Assembly (NCBI RefSeq): GCF_004368965.1
Contig: NZ_SORO01000001.1
Span: forward strand, 1,334,001 to 1,398,000
Length of the DNA: 64,000 nt
Source: Leptospira meyeri
Lineage (GTDB): Bacteria > Spirochaetota > Leptospiria > Leptospirales > Leptospiraceae
Direction of reading: 5' to 3'
Notes under the pieces: generated by a model
The model's database searches: none
Seen by the model: the letters and a program-made list of their open reading frames with translations, nothing else
What the model was told of the DNA's origin: nothing
Position numbers and translations under genes: made by a program
Part shown: positions 8,330 to 16,220 of the stretch, in pieces
How the letters are laid out: every line of letters begins with the position of its first letter
Numbering within the stretch: the stretch's first letter is position 1

Positions 8330-10096
8330 ATGAACCAAGTTCTACTTCGCACCTCATTTTCCCTCTTCCTCCTTTTTGGATTTTTTGGCTCCTCCTATTG
8401 TTTTGGATTTTATCTTACCGAACTTGTTGCCAATGAACGCAAAACTTGGTTGGACACAAAAGCCAGAACTATCACAAACGCAATGTCAGAAGAAGAACTT
8501 GTGGGCCAAACCATTCACATTGCCATTCCACAAAAGACAGTGGATGCTGTGGCTTTGGAAGAAATTGCGGCCACCAAACCTGGAGGGATCATTCTCTTCG
8601 GAAAGAACTTGGGTAAAAAAGAAGAAATTCTTTCTCTCACTCAAGGATTACAAGTTGCAGCCAAAGACCAAGGCCTTCCTCCTTTTTTTATTTCTACGGA
8701 CCAAGAAGGAGGTCGCGTCTTCCGTGTCCAAGATGGAATCACGCCGTATCCAGGTGCGATGGCAGTTGGCCAAACAGGAAGTACAGAATGGGGCGAAGTC
8801 GTTGGTTTTGTCACTTCCTATGAACTTCGTAACCTTGGACTCAATTTTCTTTTTGCACCTGTTCTCGATATCAATAACAATCCATTAAACCCAGTAATCA
8901 ATACACGTTCGTTTGGTTCTGATTCCAAACGAGTTTCTGATGTTGCTGTAGCTTATGAAAGAGGAGCACGCGCTGGCGGATGTTTGCCAGTCATTAAACA
9001 CTTCCCAGGTCATGGCGATACCACTGTCGATAGCCATTTGGGACTACCCATCATTAATAAAAGTTTAGAAGAACTTGAAGCATTAGAACTAGTACCTTTC
9101 AAACGTTCGATCGCTGGTGGAGCGGAAGCGGTGATGTCAGCCCATATTGTGTATCCAAAAATTGATCCAAAGTTTCCAGCCACCCTTTCTAAAATCATAC
9201 TAACAGATGTTTTGCGTAAAAACTTAAACTTTGATGGAATCATTATCACGGATGCAATGGAGATGCACGCCATTTCAAAAAATTACGAAAAAGACAGACC
9301 GGGAGTCCTTACCATCCTTGCTGGTGCCAATATTGTCCTGCTAACGAGTTGGGGAGAGACAGCTAGAAAATTCAAAGCCCAATTAACGGATGCCTACAAA
9401 AACGGTGAGTTTCGTTATATAGACAAAGACGGAAAAGAACAAGACAAACTAAAAGATGCGGTCCAAAAACAAATTCGCAAAAAATTAGAACTTGGCCTTT
9501 ATGATGAAAACTCCATCTTACCAACAGTATACGATGAAAACCCAAAACAGAAAGAATTCCTTTCCCACTGGAACGAAGAAAGACACCAAAGGTATAACAA
9601 ATTAAACGAATCCAAAAATTTTGTGAAAGAAATCAACGAAGACTCCATTCGTGCTTATCCAAAATCAGTTCAAACTTTGGGAATATTACCGGTAGAAACT
9701 TTATCTTTTGTAAAAAACAATCGCCTAAAAGAAACACTCAAAGTAAAAAAATTTAACACCGCTTCTTTCAAATCCTTCCAAACTCATACAAAAGATAAAT
9801 CCATTACAACTTTTCTTTTTGATTCGACTTCCGAAAACGAAATTTTATCGATTGCGACCTTAGCAAAAAAATACCCCAACAAACGTTTTATCATCTTACA
9901 TGGGGGAACTCCATTTATCAAACTACCGGAATACCCAAATTTACAATATTTACTTTCTTTTTCCTTAACCCAAGGATCTTGGGAAGCTTTTGGTGAGAAT
10001 CTCACTTCTGGAAAAGAAATTCCAAAAGTGGATTTGATTTTACTACCCAAAGGATCAAAGACACCATCAAAAGGTGCCTTTCCCGAAAGGTTATAA
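8330..10096 (+). CDS. Glycoside hydrolase family 3, NagZ-type beta-N-acetylhexosaminidase
   Basis: A 588-residue exported hydrolase. After a signal peptide (about 1-24) comes the GH3 TIM-barrel domain (about 50-390). The NagZ signature HFPGHGDTTVDSH spans residues 224-236, giving the Asp234-His236 general acid/base pair peculiar to NagZ enzymes, and the nucleophile is Asp308 in ITDAMEMHAI. NagZ removes N-acetylglucosamine from peptidoglycan fragments. The protein is much longer than cytoplasmic NagZ (about 340 residues), with a Lys-rich C-terminal extension of about 200 residues that I do not recognise, though GH3 enzymes often carry a second domain. A periplasmic or surface role in wall turnover is inferred from the signal peptide. 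Confidence 0.88.
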   Translation: MNQVLLRTSFSLFLLFGFFGSSYCFGFYLTELVANERKTWLDTKARTITNAMSEEELVGQTIHIAIPQKTVDAVALEEIAATKPGGIILFGKNLGKKEEILSLTQGLQVAAKDQGLPPFFISTDQEGGRVFRVQDGITPYPGAMAVGQTGSTEWGEVVGFVTSYELRNLGLNFLFAPVLDINNNPLNPVINTRSFGSDSKRVSDVAVAYERGARAGGCLPVIKHFPGHGDTTVDSHLGLPIINKSLEELEALELVPFKRSIAGGAEAVMSAHIVYPKIDPKFPATLSKIILTDVLRKNLNFDGIIITDAMEMHAISKNYEKDRPGVLTILAGANIVLLTSWGETARKFKAQLTDAYKNGEFRYIDKDGKEQDKLKDAVQKQIRKKLELGLYDENSILPTVYDENPKQKEFLSHWNEERHQRYNKLNESKNFVKEINEDSIRAYPKSVQTLGILPVETLSFVKNNRLKETLKVKKFNTASFKSFQTHTKDKSITTFLFDSTSENEILSIATLAKKYPNKRFIILHGGTPFIKLPEYPNLQYLLSFSLTQGSWEAFGENLTSGKEIPKVDLILLPKGSKTPSKGAFPERL

Positions 10097-10099
10097 TTC

Positions 10100-11245
10100 T
10101 TAAGACAATACTTCTCTGATACCACCTCGTTTGCGGATTTCTTCATATAAAGTTTTCCGCACAGTTTCATCAGCATCCACATAACGAAGAAGATACAAAT
10201 CTGACTTTTGTTTGGTGGGCATCATCTTTGCTCGAATATGGAACATAGGTCCATTATCAAAACCGAAACTTACCTCCCAAAGGTCTTGTTGTTTCCAAAT
10301 TTCCGGTGAAATCTCCACAGGAAAAGTAAACAAAATCCCTCGATCAGAAAGTCTTTCCGAAAGAGTAATAAAAGGTCTTGGTGTTTCCTTAATATCAAAA
10401 CGTTTTTCGTTATTTTCTTTTTGGTCTTTGGCAATTCGTTTCAAAACTTCTAATTGTTTATCAATATTTTCTTCCGTTAATAGAAGTTTATTTTTATCCA
10501 ATTCCAAAACTTGTTTTTTTTCATCAGGTGGGGGCCAAGGCGCAACAGTGATGGAAAGTTTGTCTGTTAACATTAAATGTGACTCACCCTTCCTTTCAAT
10601 TTTTCCATTAAAATGGAAGATCATACCACTTTCATTGGTTCGAACTACTTTTCCTTCTAACAGATAACCACCGCTACTTGGTCTGAACACATATAGTTTT
10701 GCTTCCTTACCTGGGACTAACAAATCTTTGGAAAGTCCCTTCATGGAAAGTAGGAGTTCATCCGTAGTTTTTTGCATGACATAGGTAAGTTCTTCTCTTC
10801 CATCTGCTTCTAAAGCTGCCACTTCCCCTACTGTTAATTCATTCAAGGAAAGAATCTCTTTTTTGAATTCTACCCCGGACCGGAACAGTTTATCAAAAAG
10901 ATCTACTTCTTTCTCAGTTGTATTAGCATTTGATTTTAAAAAATATCGATAAAGTGCATTTTTTAATTTGTTTCTGTTTTCAGGCAGAAGATAAATTTCA
11001 CGTTCATCTTCATTTAGGTGATCATAAAAAGAATGGAGGATGTTCAACTCCACTTGGTTGCATTTTCTTGCCACGGCATACCGTTGGAATTCTACCCAAT
11101 GGTTGACAACACTGGATTGTTTGTTTTGCAAATAATTCATCACCTTCACGTAAATAAAGGCGGCAACACCCATTAAAAAGATGTAAAAGAGGTAGATCGT
11201 ATCAAATTTGGGAAAAATCCAAACGACTTGTGCTATAAAATTCAT
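10100..11245 (-). CDS. Membrane-anchored protein with PilZ-like barrel (tentative)
   Basis: A 381-residue protein with one transmembrane helix near the N-terminus (about 15-35), a helical stretch (about 50-160), then a beta-rich segment (about 175-245, GKEAKLYVFRPSSGGYLLEG) resembling YcgR/PilZ-type barrels, and a second beta segment near the C-terminus (about 285-375). I do not see the RxxxR and D/NxSxxG motifs that bind cyclic di-GMP, so binding is doubtful. It is convergent with the GH3 gene (3 bases) and divergent from murA (44 bases). A role in c-di-GMP signalling or motility is only a guess. Confidence 0.6.
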   Translation of the reverse strand: MNFIAQVVWIFPKFDTIYLFYIFLMGVAAFIYVKVMNYLQNKQSSVVNHWVEFQRYAVARKCNQVELNILHSFYDHLNEDEREIYLLPENRNKLKNALYRYFLKSNANTTEKEVDLFDKLFRSGVEFKKEILSLNELTVGEVAALEADGREELTYVMQKTTDELLLSMKGLSKDLLVPGKEAKLYVFRPSSGGYLLEGKVVRTNESGMIFHFNGKIERKGESHLMLTDKLSITVAPWPPPDEKKQVLELDKNKLLLTEENIDKQLEVLKRIAKDQKENNEKRFDIKETPRPFITLSERLSDRGILFTFPVEISPEIWKQQDLWEVSFGFDNGPMFHIRAKMMPTKQKSDLYLLRYVDADETVRKTLYEEIRKRGGIREVLS

Positions 11246-11289
11246 AATTTACTTTTCCTCATATCCGTATTGTGTCGAATGGAAGCAAG

Positions 11290-12594
11290 GTGAGTTCATC
11301 CTACTTCAAAATTATCGGCAAAAATCCTCTCAACGGGACAGTAGTTCCCCAAGGAAATAAGAACGAAGCACTCCCGCTTCTGGGAGCCCTCCTTCTTTGG
11401 GAAGGAGATGTCATCCTGGACAACTTACCGGAAATTGCCGATGTCCTGAAACTCATGGAAGTCCTCCGCCAAATTGGAGTGGAAATCACTGCCCTTGATA
11501 CAAAAGGATCATACCTCTTTCAGAAAAAAAATCCAGTGAAATCGGATCTTCCCTACGAACTTTGTTCGCAACTAAGAGGAGCAGTCACTCTCGCAGGTCC
11601 CATCCTGGCACGCACTGGCAGAGTTTTCCTTCCAAAACCTGGGGGAGACAAAATTGGCCGACGTCGGATGGACACCCACTTACTTGCTTTAGAGGCCCTT
11701 GGTGCCAAAATTGAAGTATTCCCTGATGGGTATATGATCACTGCCGATCGTTTGGTTGGAAAAGACATTTTATTAGATGAAGCATCGGTCACAGCTACAG
11801 AAAATGCAGTGATGGCCGCTGTTTATGCAGAGGGCCTAACAACGATTCGTAACGCTGCGTCTGAACCCCATGTCCAAGGCCTTTGTCGATTTTTAATTGC
11901 CGCTGGTGCCAAAATTGACGGTGTAGGGACAAACCACCTAACCATCACAGGTGTTAGTTCTCTCCAGTCCCCTGCGGGCGGACTCCGACATAGAATTGGA
12001 TCGGACTATTTAGAAATTGGTTCATTTATCAGCCTTGCTGCTGTAACGGGTGGCGAAATCCACATCACTGATGTCAACTTAGAAGACATTCGTATGATCC
12101 GAATGGTCTATTCTCGTTTAGGAATTGAAGTAAGGCCTACTGAAAATGGAATCCTTGTTCCTTCCGACCAAAAATTGGAAATCATTCCCGACTACCACGG
12201 TGCCACACCCAAAATTGATGATGCACCTTGGCCTGGATTTCCAGCTGACATGACTTCGGTGGCATTAGTTACAGCAACTCAATGTAAGGGGACTGTTCTC
12301 ATCCACGAAAAACTTTTTGAATCTAGACTCTTCTTTGTAGACAACATCATCGCAATGGGTGCTCAAATCATTCTATGTGATCCACATAGAGCCATTGTGA
12401 TTGGGGCCAATCGTTTGTATGGCCAAAGAGTTGCAAGCCCTGATATCCGAGCTGGGATGGCCATGATCATTGCTGCCCTTTGTGCGGAAGGACAAAGTGA
12501 AATTCATAACATTGTTCAAATTGATAGAGGTTTTGAATCGATTGATACCCGTTTGCGATCTTTGGGTGCTCAAATCGAAAGAGTTTCTGATTAG
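11290..12594 (+). CDS. murA: UDP-N-acetylglucosamine 1-carboxyvinyltransferase with Asp in place of the active-site Cys
   Basis: MurA transfers enolpyruvate from PEP to UDP-GlcNAc, the first committed step of peptidoglycan synthesis in the cytoplasm. The 434-residue length and inside-out alpha/beta barrel repeats fit. The substrate Lys-Asn pair is Lys24-Asn25 in QGNKNEALP. The loop that carries Cys115 in E. coli reads GGDKIGRRR here, so the fosfomycin target is Asp120 (codon GAC, 11647-11649). This change is known from other naturally fosfomycin-resistant bacteria. I prefer the GTG at 11290 (GGAAG just upstream, giving MSSSYFK); a GTG at 11272 has no visible ribosome-binding site. The ferredoxin gene follows without a gap. 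Confidence 0.95.
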   Translation: MSSSYFKIIGKNPLNGTVVPQGNKNEALPLLGALLLWEGDVILDNLPEIADVLKLMEVLRQIGVEITALDTKGSYLFQKKNPVKSDLPYELCSQLRGAVTLAGPILARTGRVFLPKPGGDKIGRRRMDTHLLALEALGAKIEVFPDGYMITADRLVGKDILLDEASVTATENAVMAAVYAEGLTTIRNAASEPHVQGLCRFLIAAGAKIDGVGTNHLTITGVSSLQSPAGGLRHRIGSDYLEIGSFISLAAVTGGEIHITDVNLEDIRMIRMVYSRLGIEVRPTENGILVPSDQKLEIIPDYHGATPKIDDAPWPGFPADMTSVALVTATQCKGTVLIHEKLFESRLFFVDNIIAMGAQIILCDPHRAIVIGANRLYGQRVASPDIRAGMAMIIAALCAEGQSEIHNIVQIDRGFESIDTRLRSLGAQIERVSD

Positions 12595-13272
12595 ATGAAA
12601 CGAAAGGATCTTTTCCGAGAAGGTTTTAAATCGGTTTTCCAGTTTACCTTCACGAAAGCGGACGAAATTACTGAAGCCATAAAAGAAGTTTGGGAGGATG
12701 AAAAAACTCACCAAAAAAAATCTTCAAGAACTTCCAAAAGACCATCTGACAAACGAAAGTCGATAACAAAGCCAACAATTGTCCGGAAACGAAAAACAAA
12801 AATGTTCCAGACTCTCGCCCTACCTCCGGGAGCATCTCCTGATTTTTTTTCCCTTTGTACGGGTTGTAATGAATGTATTTTTGCCTGTCCTTATGCCGTC
12901 TTATTTCCTGTTACAGCACAAGAATCGGAAAAGTCCTACCCTCATTTTGATCCCAACGCAAAAGCCTGTCACATGTGTTCCGACTGGCCCTGCATTAGTG
13001 TTTGTCCTGAGGAAGCACTCCTACCGTACAATTTGTCCGGTGAAAAACCAAATTTCGGTAAGGCGAAGGCCATCACAGAACATTGTATTAACGAAAAAAC
13101 AGGTGAAACTACTTGCGAAGTTTGTTTAAATACTTGTCCTATCGAAAAAACAGTCAAATTTAAAGGGAATTTGCCGACTTTTGTATCATCATCTTGTACA
13201 GGTTGTGGGCTATGTGTTGAATCTTGTCCCAGTTTTCCAAAAGCAATTCAAATCAAATTCAAAAAACAATAG
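12595..13272 (+). CDS. Ferredoxin-like protein with four 4Fe-4S cluster motifs (NapF/NapG type)
   Basis: A 225-residue iron-sulfur protein. A basic N-terminal region (1-70) precedes four Cys groups: C88-C91-C94-C98, C125-C128-C133-C137, C164-C174-C177-C181 and C201-C204-C207-C211. The first and last are classical CxxCxxCxxxCP motifs and the middle two are looser, a layout seen in NapF/NapG/MauM-type electron carriers. No signal peptide is visible, so it should be cytoplasmic. Its ATG directly follows the murA stop, suggesting one transcript. No partner oxidoreductase is nearby, so its electron donor and acceptor are unknown. Confidence 0.82.
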   Translation: MKRKDLFREGFKSVFQFTFTKADEITEAIKEVWEDEKTHQKKSSRTSKRPSDKRKSITKPTIVRKRKTKMFQTLALPPGASPDFFSLCTGCNECIFACPYAVLFPVTAQESEKSYPHFDPNAKACHMCSDWPCISVCPEEALLPYNLSGEKPNFGKAKAITEHCINEKTGETTCEVCLNTCPIEKTVKFKGNLPTFVSSSCTGCGLCVESCPSFPKAIQIKFKKQ

Positions 13273-13376
13273 CGATCGCCTATCAATCGTTTTAGAAAAA
13301 TAAAACACCGCAAAACATCAAAAAATTGTTATTCGATGAAAAAAATATCTTGAATTTTTCAGAGAGGAGAGAGATA

Positions 13377-13403
13377 CCCTTGTTAGGGCAAGGGAATTTC
13401 CCT
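13377..13403 (+). promoter_or_regulatory. Mutually exclusive hairpins in a leader
   Basis: About 45-70 bases upstream of the small zinc-ribbon gene, CCCTTG (13377-13382) can pair with CAAGGG (13389-13394), or the overlapping AGGGAA (13391-13396) can pair with TTCCCT (13398-13403). The two folds cannot coexist. This is the geometry of a leader switch, but there is no T-run after either stem and no known riboswitch consensus is recognised. Confidence 0.35.
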
Positions 13404-13447
13404 CGTCAAAAAAAAGATAAAACTTAGATTTAAAGGAAAAGAAAGCT

Positions 13448-13762
13448 ATGGAACCACAAAAAGTAGGCCCAGGACAAATCGACAAAATTGCAGAGGATTT
13501 GAAAAAAGATCCTGAAAAATCCATTGGAAATTACCTTTTCAAAGGATTCAGAATTCAAATTTCTAAATACAAAGCTTCCGGAGCTGAAAGAGTACAACAA
13601 CTCTACAAAAGAAGAAGAGCTCAAGGTCTTTGCATCGTTTGTGGAACCAAAGTAACTCGTAAAAACCCGGTAACTGGAATCCTTTACAGACTTTGTGACA
13701 CTCACAGAGCTGAAATTGACCAAAAAAACAAAGAAAAAGCAAAAGCAAAAAAAGGAAAATAA
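13448..13762 (+). CDS. Small basic protein with a zinc-ribbon-like Cys motif
   Basis: A 104-residue, very Lys/Arg-rich protein. Residues 62-86 contain CIVCG, then 17 residues on CDTH, i.e. CxxC plus CxxH, a probable zinc site. The N-terminal 35 residues look helical and the C-terminus is a Lys/Ala tail. The start has a good site (AGGAAAAG) and the gene ends at a strong terminator, suggesting a well-expressed single-gene unit with a roughly 100-base leader. The composition suggests nucleic-acid or ribosome binding, which is inference; I do not recognise a named family. Confidence 0.78.
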   Translation: MEPQKVGPGQIDKIAEDLKKDPEKSIGNYLFKGFRIQISKYKASGAERVQQLYKRRRAQGLCIVCGTKVTRKNPVTGILYRLCDTHRAEIDQKNKEKAKAKKGK

Positions 13763-13789
13763 ACCTTTCGCTGCATTTTTCTAACTAAG

Positions 13790-13812
13790 AGGGGACTTTG
13801 GTCCCCTTTTTT
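13790..13812 (+). terminator. Rho-independent terminator
   Basis: AGGGGAC (13790-13796), loop TTTG, GTCCCCT (13801-13807), then a T-run to 13812. The 7-bp GC-rich stem and T-tail lie 28 bases after the zinc-ribbon gene stop. Its presence argues that the following gene begins downstream (13849) and not inside the hairpin. Confidence 0.88.
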
Positions 13813-13848
13813 GTTTACAGACCATTTCTCCCCTTTATCCTTTTTGTC

Positions 13849-14679
13849 ATGAAGTTCCTCCTCCCAGTTTTAGCCCTAACCCTAATTGGATGTTCTCAAA
13901 TGGTCTGGCGCCAAGCACAATTGGCTGAAGAAATCTCTCCTAGCAACGATCCAAACACAAACTTGCTTCTCACTGTCACATACGAGGAAAAGGATTCTTG
14001 GAACCCTTTAAACGGAACCACCGACAAACGAAATTACAAAAGCAAAATCAAATTGGTGAAAAACTCTGCCACTGGTGGGAAAACCATCAAAGAATGGGAC
14101 TTACCTTCTTGGGCACTGGGTGATGGAATTTTTTATCACACTGGTTCGTCCACATTATTTGTGTTATATGGAAAAGATGATGAGTATGGAACGTTAAACC
14201 AAACTTTATCCCTTTATCCAGAATCGGGTGGTGCCTTTTCCTATCCGGCATCTCCAGAAAAAAGAATCATTTTCCAAATGGCACCTTCCCCTAACGGCAA
14301 CTTAGTGGCTCTTGTGACAGCAAGCCCCACAAATGAAGGTGAGTTTTCTGAATTTGAACTCAACATCATCCAACTCTCGGATAAAAAAATCCAAAGTTTT
14401 CCGATCAACTTCTGGACCGCCCTCCCACTCTACGGAATTCGTTGGGGAGAAGATGGAAAAAAACTCTATCTCCGAACCCCGGACCGAATTCTTTTATGGA
14501 ACGGATCTGGTATTGAAGAAACCAAATCTTTCCCCGACTGTTTTACGGTCTCCACAAACTTCGGAAAATGGGCCTACGAATCAGCAAAACTCGGTGAAGG
14601 TGGAAATATCCTCCTGGGAAAAAAATTACCCATTCCTCGCCAAATTTCCAATATCGATCAAATCAAACTCTGTCGCTAG
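13849..14679 (+). CDS. Lipoprotein with beta-propeller-like repeats, unknown function
   Basis: A 276-residue protein starting with a short signal peptide and a lipobox at Cys15 (LIGC). The body contains propeller-like phrases such as SPNGNLVALV, RWGEDGKKLYLRTP and DRILLWN, reminiscent of WD40/TolB-type blades, but not enough to name a family. An upstream ATG at 13798 would place the start inside the preceding terminator, so I chose the ATG at 13849, although its ribosome-binding site is poor. The gene stands alone before fliI. Confidence 0.7.
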   Translation: MKFLLPVLALTLIGCSQMVWRQAQLAEEISPSNDPNTNLLLTVTYEEKDSWNPLNGTTDKRNYKSKIKLVKNSATGGKTIKEWDLPSWALGDGIFYHTGSSTLFVLYGKDDEYGTLNQTLSLYPESGGAFSYPASPEKRIIFQMAPSPNGNLVALVTASPTNEGEFSEFELNIIQLSDKKIQSFPINFWTALPLYGIRWGEDGKKLYLRTPDRILLWNGSGIEETKSFPDCFTVSTNFGKWAYESAKLGEGGNILLGKKLPIPRQISNIDQIKLCR

Positions 14680-14718
14680 ATCAAAACGAACCCAGGCCTT
14701 CCAGGTTCTAACGAAACC

Positions 14719-14745
14719 CGAGGCTCCGATTCCAAAGGAGCTTCG
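14719..14745 (+). other. Stem-loop between lipoprotein and fliI
   Basis: CGAGGCTCC (14719-14727) and GGAGCTTCG (14737-14745) form a 9-bp stem with one G-U pair and a 9-base loop. No T-run follows. It may end the upstream transcript or lie in the fliI leader; the evidence is not decisive. Confidence 0.35.
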
Positions 14746-14854
14746 GCAGGTTCCGCCTCCATTAAACACAAGGTGAATCCACCTGAACCGTTTTTCCCAT
14801 CCTCAATTCGCTTGATTTAATTATGTCACATGATTGGATGAGTGAAAAGCCCCC

Positions 14855-16219
14855 ATGATCGAAAAGAAATTTACGGAACATATCGATGCCATTTCGAAAT
14901 ATTTGAATGTCGTCGAAAAAATTGAGCCCATTCGCAAAAGTGGGGTCGTTGTATCCGTAGTGGGCAATGTCATTTATTCGCAAGGTCCCCCCGATTCAAA
15001 GGTGGGTGAGATTTTAGAAGTCGAACGTGGTTCGGACAAAGGATATTTGGCTTGCGTTTTGGTTGGATTTAAAGATCACCTTTACACCTTAATGCCGCTA
15101 GGCGATACACAAGAAATTTTTCCCCATGCATTTGTATTTTCATCCGGACGACAAATCACTCTCAATGCAGGTCCAGAACTTTTAGGACGCGTGTTAAATG
15201 GCCTTGGCAAACCCATCGATAGCAAAGGAATTCTAATCACTAAAGAAGAAAGAGCATCGGAACCAAGATTTCTAAATCCACTGGATAGACCTCCCATCAC
15301 TGAAATTTTAGAAACAGGCGTCAGAGCCATTGATGGTATGTTAACAGTAGGCCGCGGACAAAGGATTGGAATTTTTTCCGGTTCTGGTGTGGGTAAGTCG
15401 AGTTTACTCGGGATGATCGCTCGTTATACGAATGCAGATGTAAACGTGGTGGCACTAATTGGAGAAAGAGGTCGAGAGGTAAATGAGTTTTTACATGTGG
15501 AACTTGGAAAGGAAGCCCTCGCCAGATCAGTTGTTTTTGTTGCGACTTCTGATTCTTCCAAAATGGAACAAGTAAGTTGTGCCAATTTAGCATGTTCCGC
15601 TGCTGAGTATTTTCGCGAAAAAGGAATGTCTGTCAATTTATACATGGACTCTCTCACACGTTATGCGGAAGCACTCAGAGAACTTTCCATTGGAGAACCA
15701 GTGGTAACCAAAGGATATGCATCCAGTGTGTTTACCAAAATGGCAAAACTTGTAGAACGAGCCGGGACATCACATAACGGAGGCTCTATCACGGGATTTT
15801 ATACTGTGTTGACCGATGCAGAAGATGATATGGATGATATTGTTGCCGATAAAGTCAGGGGATTTATTGACGGACATATTGTACTCACACGTAAATTAGC
15901 AGAACAAAGTCATTATCCTGCCATCGATGTTCCGGCTTCTCTTTCTCGGCTTATGCAAAAAATTGTGAACGAAGACCATTACATGCGCTCCTCCATTGTT
16001 CGTGAACTAATCTCTAAATATAAAAACTCTGAAGACATCATTTTACTCAATGCCTATGTTCGTGGAGCCGACGAAAAGGTAGACATGGCAATAGATAAAA
16101 AATCACAAATTGATGATTATTTAAGACAGAGGATAGAAGAAAAATCAACTTACAACGATGCAACCAATCGACTTGCGAAAATTCTACAATCTGCAACCCG
16201 CACAGAAGACGATTTTTAG
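14855..16219 (+). CDS. fliI: Flagellum-specific ATPase FliI
   Basis: FliI is the hexameric ATPase at the cytoplasmic face of the flagellar type III export gate. The 454-residue length is typical. The Walker A motif GSGVGKSS is at 176-183, followed by the ALIGERGREVNEF segment and LYMDSLTRYAEALRE with the Walker B region, all characteristic of the FliI/F1-beta family. The C-terminal helical region is complete. The partner FliJ is not adjacent: a 3.1-kb kinase gene on the other strand starts one base after the fliI stop, and fliJ lies beyond it. FliH, usually upstream, is not in the window. Confidence 0.95.
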   Translation: MIEKKFTEHIDAISKYLNVVEKIEPIRKSGVVVSVVGNVIYSQGPPDSKVGEILEVERGSDKGYLACVLVGFKDHLYTLMPLGDTQEIFPHAFVFSSGRQITLNAGPELLGRVLNGLGKPIDSKGILITKEERASEPRFLNPLDRPPITEILETGVRAIDGMLTVGRGQRIGIFSGSGVGKSSLLGMIARYTNADVNVVALIGERGREVNEFLHVELGKEALARSVVFVATSDSSKMEQVSCANLACSAAEYFREKGMSVNLYMDSLTRYAEALRELSIGEPVVTKGYASSVFTKMAKLVERAGTSHNGGSITGFYTVLTDAEDDMDDIVADKVRGFIDGHIVLTRKLAEQSHYPAIDVPASLSRLMQKIVNEDHYMRSSIVRELISKYKNSEDIILLNAYVRGADEKVDMAIDKKSQIDDYLRQRIEEKSTYNDATNRLAKILQSATRTEDDF

Positions 16220-16220
16220 A

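Noticed and set aside
13798..13848. Earlier ATG for the lipoprotein after the zinc-ribbon gene
   Set aside because: It falls inside the terminator hairpin and would add 17 residues before a normal lipoprotein signal peptide.
15830..15870. GCCGATAA string resembling a sigma-28 -10 element
   Set aside because: It lies inside fliI coding sequence, with no TAAA at the right distance and no gene start downstream.
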